DNA from: Nitrospira sp.
Lineage (GTDB): Bacteria; Nitrospirota; Thermodesulfovibrionia; Thermodesulfovibrionales; SM23-35
Reading direction: 5' to 3'
DNA length: 10,509 bases
Assembly (NCBI GenBank): GCA_016873575.1
Contig: VGWY01000081.1
Location: forward strand, 1 to 10,509
The stretch's first letter is position 1; every line of letters begins with the position of its first letter. The translations under genes and the position numbers were made by a program. Positions 6,401 to 10,509 of this stretch are shown here, piece by piece. A model generated the notes under the pieces. The model saw only the letters and a list, made by a program, of their open reading frames with translations. It had not been told where the DNA came from and did no database searches.

Positions 6401-7371
6401 AGATGAAAGAGATTATATGCCCGAAGGGGAAGAAACTTACAGAAAAACATCTCGAAAAGGTGAAGGATGAGCATCTCATACGGATCAGGATAGAAGATAC
6501 TACTGTGCGGGAGAAGATAGAATCCATCAACAATGAGATGAATCACTACGTCCGCTATCTTGAATCAAGGTATGATGATAGGATTGATAGAGTAAGGAGG
6601 GGTGATGAACTCCCACCAGGGGTCAATAAACTGGTAAAGGTATATATTGCGATGAAGCGAAAGATACAGATAGGCGACAAGATGGCTGGTCGACATGGGA
6701 ATAAAGGGGTAGTCGCAATGGTATTGCCAGAAGAAGACATGCCTTATCTCCCTGATGGAACCCCTGCGGATATTGTCGTGAACCCCTTGGGTGTTCCATC
6801 GCGAATGAATGTTGGGCAGATACTCGAGACCCATCTTGGATGGGCAGCAAAGGCTCTTGGTATTCATGTTGCAACGCCTGTTTTTGAGGGTGCAAAAGAG
6901 AGCGAGATAAAGGATCGCCTGAAAAAGGCAGGCCTGCCAACATCCGGTGAAATAACACTGTACAATGGCAGGACAGGTGAGCCCTTTGAAAGGCCTGTAA
7001 CCATCGGGCATATGTATATGATGAAGCTCCATCACCTTGTTGATGACAAAATACATGCCCGCTCCATTGGTCCCTATTCCCTTGTGACACAACAGCCTCT
7101 CGGTGGAAAGGCTCAGTTTGGTGGACAGCGGCTGGGTGAAATGGAGGTATGGGCTCTTGAAGCATACGGAGCTGCATATACACTGCAGGAGTTTTTGACG
7201 GTCAAAAGTGATGATGTTACAGGAAGGGCTCGTATGTATGAAGCAATTGTGAAAGGTGACGCAACTCTTGAACCAGGTGTTCCAGAATCCTTTCATGTAT
7301 TAATAAAGGAGCTCCAGAGTCTTGGACTTGATGTAGTAGAACTTCTGGAGAAAAAGAGCAGGGGGGAATAG
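3436..7371 (+). CDS. rpoB: DNA-directed RNA polymerase subunit beta
   Basis: The 1311-residue beta subunit is complete and close to the E. coli length (1342). It starts [20 protein letters not shown]. Sequence aligning with insertion SI1 lies around 225-340. The rifampicin pocket is at about 506-540 ([20 protein letters not shown] and [14 protein letters not shown]). Its contact residues match the sensitive wild type; the only changes from E. coli there are T520 for N and L532 for I, neither an obvious resistance substitution. A charged SI2-like region lies around 945-1060. The active-site stretch [13 protein letters not shown] has the two conserved lysines K1082 and K1090. The C-terminal clamp part includes [26 protein letters not shown] (3426-3431) precedes the ATG by only 4 nt. 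rpoC follows after 1 nt. Confidence 0.99.
   Translation: [1311 protein letters not shown]
7361..7366 (+). promoter_or_regulatory. G-rich ribosome binding site for rpoC, inside the end of rpoB
   Basis: Six G residues in the last rpoB codons are followed by AATAGT (7367-7372) and the TTG start of rpoC. The 6-nt spacing and G-run copy the arrangement ahead of rplJ. The site decides the TTG start and implies translational coupling between rpoB and rpoC. Confidence 0.65.
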
Positions 7372-7372
7372 T

Positions 7373-10300
7373 TTGGCAGAAGATATTTATACCATTTTTC
7401 AGAAACCAAAGGATCCAACAGATTTTGAGGCTGTGAGGATACGGCTTGCCTCACCAGAAAAGATTAGGGAATGGTCTTATGGAGAGGTGAAAAAGCCTGA
7501 GACGATAAATTACCGTACCTTTAAACCAGAGCGGGATGGCCTGTTCTGTGCAAAGATTTTTGGACCTGTTAAGAACTGGGAGTGTATATGTGGTAAATAC
7601 AAGCGCATGAAACACAGAGGTGTTGTGTGTGACAAATGCGGTGTTGAAGTTATCCAGTCTAAGGTGAGACGGGAGCGGTTAGGTCATATTGAGTTGGCAA
7701 GCCCGGTTGCGCACATATGGTTTTTAAAAGGGGTGCCAAGCAGGATCGGGACATTACTTGACATGACAATGCGACATCTCGAGAAGGTACTGTATTTTGA
7801 AAATTACGTCGTTGTTGATCCTGGTGACACTTCACTCAAGGAAAGGGAATTACTCAGCGAGGAAGAGCTCAAGAAGAAGACAACAGAATTTGGTGCAAGA
7901 TTTAAAGCAGGAACAGGAGCAGAGGCAGTAAGAGAACTTTTAAGGAAGGTCGACCTCGAGGCACTGTATGTAGATCTCAGGGCAAAGATACAAGAAGCGT
8001 CATCAATGGGTGTAAAAAAGAAGCTCACAAAGAGGCTGCGGATTGTTGAGGCGTTCAGGAAATCTGGAAATAAGCCAGAGTGGATGATTATGGATGTTAT
8101 ACCAGTTCTTCCTCCTGACCTGAGACCACTCGTACCGTTAGAAGGCGGACGTTTTGCTACTTCTGACTTGAATGACCTTTACAGGAGGGTTATTAATAGG
8201 AACAACAGACTGAAGAGGTTGATGGAGCTCAAGGCACCAGGTGTAATCATCAAGAACGAGAAAAGAATGCTTCAGGAGTCTGTTGATACCCTTTTTGATA
8301 ATGGAAGAAGAAGTAAGGTGTTAAAGACAACAACAAAAAGGCCTCTCAAGTCCTTGAGCGACATGATCAAGGGCAAACAGGGTCGGTTCAGACAGAACCT
8401 TTTAGGAAAACGGGTTGATTATTCTGGAAGGTCAGTTATTGTTGTAGGCCCGGATTTAAAGCTTCACCAGTGCGGTCTCCCAAAAAGCATGGCACTGGAA
8501 CTCTTTAAGCCCTTTGTATTTAACAAGCTTGAAGAAAAGGGATACGCAACTACCATAAAGGCAGCAAAAAAACTTGCAGAGAAAGAGAGACCTGAGGTCT
8601 GGGATGCCCTCGAAGAGGTTATCAGGGAACACCCGGTGCTCCTGAACCGTGCACCTACCCTCCACAGGCTTGGTATCCAGGCATTTGACCCTGTTCTTGT
8701 AGAAGGTAAGGCGATAAAATTGCATCCGCTTGTCTGTACCGCCTTTAATGCTGACTTTGATGGAGACCAAATGGCTGTCCATATCCCTCTTTCGATCGAG
8801 GCTCAGATAGAAGCAAGGGTCCTTATGATGGCTGTCAATAGTATCCTTTCACCTGCAAATGGAAAACCAATCATGGTCCCGACACAGGATATGGTTCTTG
8901 GCATTTATTATCTCATGAAGGAGAGAAAGGGTGCTAAGGGCGAAGACAGGATATTTGCGGATCCAGAGGATGTCAGGATTGCGTATGACGCAGGAATTGT
9001 GAGTGAACATGCAAAAATCAAGGTAAGGATGAATGGGGAGTTTGTTGAAACAACAACAGGAAGGATTATTTTCGGTGAAATACTGCCTGATGGAATCTCG
9101 TTTTCTATGGTGAATAAAGATATGACGAAAAAGGAGCTGGGGAAGCTCATAGAATATATTTACAAAAAATCCGGCAAACGAGAAACGGTCGTTTTTCTCG
9201 ATAACCTGGAAAAGCTCGGTTTCTATTATGCAACGAAATCAGGCATATCTATCTGCATAGCTGATATGCATATACCATCAAAGAAAGCAGAGCTTATTCG
9301 CTCTGCAGAACAGGAAGTCATCGAGGTCCAGAAACAATACGCAGATGGCTTCATTACACACGGTGAACGCTATAACAAAGTGATTGATATATGGGCAAAT
9401 GTGACCGAACGGATTGCTGATGAAATGATGAAGGAGCTTGGTGCTGAGGATGGCAAGCCTTTTTCCGAAGACGAACTTAAAGAGAGAAGGGCATTTAACA
9501 GTATCTTCATGATGGCTGATTCAGGCGCAAGGGGAAGCACTGCACAGATAAGGCAGCTTGCGGGTATGAGGGGATTAATGGCAAAACCTTCTGGAGAGAT
9601 TATAGAGACTCCGATAACAGCGAACTTCAGGGAAGGCTTATCTCCTCTTCAATACTTTATCTCTACGCATGGTGCCAGAAAGGGCCTTGCTGATACAGCT
9701 CTGAAGACCGCAAACGCAGGGTATCTCACAAGAAGGCTCGTTGACGTTGCCCAGGATGTAATTATAATGGAGGTTGACTGTGAAACGACAGACAGCATAA
9801 CAGTCACTTCACTTGTAGAAGGTGGTGAGATTATACAGCACCTTGAGGAAAGGATTCTGGGCAGAATCGCTGTTGAAGATATAAGAGACCCAATAACAAA
9901 AGAAATAATCGTTAGCAGGAATCAGGAGATAGACGAACACCTGAGACAAAAGATTATTGATGCAGGAATAGACAGGGTCAAGATCAGGTCTGTGCTTACT
10001 TGTCAGTCAAGGTATGGAGTTTGTACAAAATGTTATGGGAGAGACCTTACAAGAGGAGAACCTGTAGAAATAGGTGAAGCAGTGGGAATCATTGCAGCTC
10101 AGTCAATTGGTGAGCCTGGAACACAGCTTACGATGAGGACTTTCCATATCGGTGGTGCAGCTTCCAAAGTAGTAGAACAGACAGTTCTTGAGGCGAAAAA
10201 CTCTGGCACGATAAAATTCATCAATATCAGTACGGTGAAGAGCAGGGAAGGACTCTACATCGTTATGAACAGGAATGGGAGCATTGCCATTGTGGATTCA

Positions 10301-10509
10301 AAGGGCAGGGAAAAAGAGAAGTACTCTGTTGTTTATGGTGCAAAACTGCTGGTGAAGAATGGACAAAGGGTTGAAATAGGTCGAAGACTTGTCGAGTGGG
10401 ATCCATATTCTATTCCAATACTCACCGAGCTTGGTGGCAAGGTGGCCCTTGGTGACATCATTGAGGGAGTAACGGTCAAGGAAGAGGTTGATGAAACAAC
10501 AGGTCTTTC
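7373..10509 (+). CDS. rpoC: DNA-directed RNA polymerase subunit beta' (partial, right edge)
   Basis: An open frame of 1045 codons begins at TTG 7373 and is cut by the window end; the family is usually about 1350-1400 residues. The first zinc site in the clamp is C71, C73, C86, C89. Switch and clamp residues include GKRVDYSGRSVI (from 345). The catalytic loop NADFDGDQ (459-466) supplies the three aspartates D461, D463 and D465 that hold the active-site Mg. The bridge helix lies at about 758-793 (GYLTRRLVDVAQDV). The second zinc site is C803, C877, C884, C887. The trigger loop starts GEPGTQLTMRTFHIGGAAS (913-931). Sequence after it aligns with the proteobacterial SI3 insertion. The TTG start is chosen because it lies 1 nt after rpoB behind a G-run, residues AEDIYTIFQKP fit the family start, and no nearby ATG exists. 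Confidence 0.98.
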   Translation, partial: MAEDIYTIFQKPKDPTDFEAVRIRLASPEKIREWSYGEVKKPETINYRTFKPERDGLFCAKIFGPVKNWECICGKYKRMKHRGVVCDKCGVEVIQSKVRRERLGHIELASPVAHIWFLKGVPSRIGTLLDMTMRHLEKVLYFENYVVVDPGDTSLKERELLSEEELKKKTTEFGARFKAGTGAEAVRELLRKVDLEALYVDLRAKIQEASSMGVKKKLTKRLRIVEAFRKSGNKPEWMIMDVIPVLPPDLRPLVPLEGGRFATSDLNDLYRRVINRNNRLKRLMELKAPGVIIKNEKRMLQESVDTLFDNGRRSKVLKTTTKRPLKSLSDMIKGKQGRFRQNLLGKRVDYSGRSVIVVGPDLKLHQCGLPKSMALELFKPFVFNKLEEKGYATTIKAAKKLAEKERPEVWDALEEVIREHPVLLNRAPTLHRLGIQAFDPVLVEGKAIKLHPLVCTAFNADFDGDQMAVHIPLSIEAQIEARVLMMAVNSILSPANGKPIMVPTQDMVLGIYYLMKERKGAKGEDRIFADPEDVRIAYDAGIVSEHAKIKVRMNGEFVETTTGRIIFGEILPDGISFSMVNKDMTKKELGKLIEYIYKKSGKRETVVFLDNLEKLGFYYATKSGISICIADMHIPSKKAELIRSAEQEVIEVQKQYADGFITHGERYNKVIDIWANVTERIADEMMKELGAEDGKPFSEDELKERRAFNSIFMMADSGARGSTAQIRQLAGMRGLMAKPSGEIIETPITANFREGLSPLQYFISTHGARKGLADTALKTANAGYLTRRLVDVAQDVIIMEVDCETTDSITVTSLVEGGEIIQHLEERILGRIAVEDIRDPITKEIIVSRNQEIDEHLRQKIIDAGIDRVKIRSVLTCQSRYGVCTKCYGRDLTRGEPVEIGEAVGIIAAQSIGEPGTQLTMRTFHIGGAASKVVEQTVLEAKNSGTIKFINISTVKSREGLYIVMNRNGSIAIVDSKGREKEKYSVVYGAKLLVKNGQRVEIGRRLVEWDPYSIPILTELGGKVALGDIIEGVTVKEEVDETTGL

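Noticed and set aside
6565..7296. Antisense open frames opposite the end of rpoB
   Set aside because: They lie wholly within the strongly conserved beta C-terminus on the other strand and have no binding site or family likeness.

Overview
This window is the start of a bacterial transcription/translation superoperon. It reads entirely on the + strand in the order tuf (3' end only) - rpmG - tRNA-Trp - secE - nusG - rplK - rplA - rplJ - rplL - rpoB - rpoC (5' three quarters; runs off the right edge). Gene order and protein sequences are those of a conventional chromosome. RpoB carries regions aligning with the proteobacterial-type insertions SI1 and SI2. RpoC begins an SI3-like insertion after the trigger loop. 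With the moderately AT-rich, lysine-rich coding style, this suggests a Gram-negative lineage such as Nitrospirota or a deltaproteobacterial relative (Desulfobacterota). That placement is inference, not proof.

Layout: 1-125 is the end of EF-Tu, 132-284 ribosomal protein L33, and 283-359 tRNA-Trp(CCA), whose first two bases are the last two bases of the L33 stop codon. Then come SecE (translocase subunit), NusG (elongation factor), L11, L1, L10, L7/L12, and the beta and beta' subunits of RNA polymerase. Most junctions are tight (1-10 nt). Two genes appear to use non-ATG starts behind a G-rich ribosome binding site: CTG for rplJ and TTG for rpoC. No intrinsic terminator or convincing promoter was found, so the block may be read through from upstream of the window, perhaps with RNA processing at the tRNA and in the spacers. 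No stretch over 300 bases lacks a gene.

The unexpected element is in the spacers. All four gene-to-gene gaps longer than 40 bp (tRNA-secE, nusG-rplK, rplJ-rplL, rplL-rpoB) are filled by an imperfect inverted repeat. Its left arm is a 7-bp-phased series of GTNAGNN-like units and its right arm contains the complementary NNCTNAC-like units. The elements begin at or just before the end of the upstream gene and stop just before the A-rich ribosome binding site of the next gene, or 17 bp before the ATG of secE, which has no clear binding site. They differ in sequence but share the 7-bp phase, so they look like one family of heptamer-phased palindromes. The rplJ-rplL copy extends into the last codons of rplJ and supplies its stop codon. 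I know of no established name for this family. It is the main candidate here for something undescribed, either a dispersed repeat or an RNA processing/attenuation structure tuning expression between the ribosomal protein and RNA polymerase genes.
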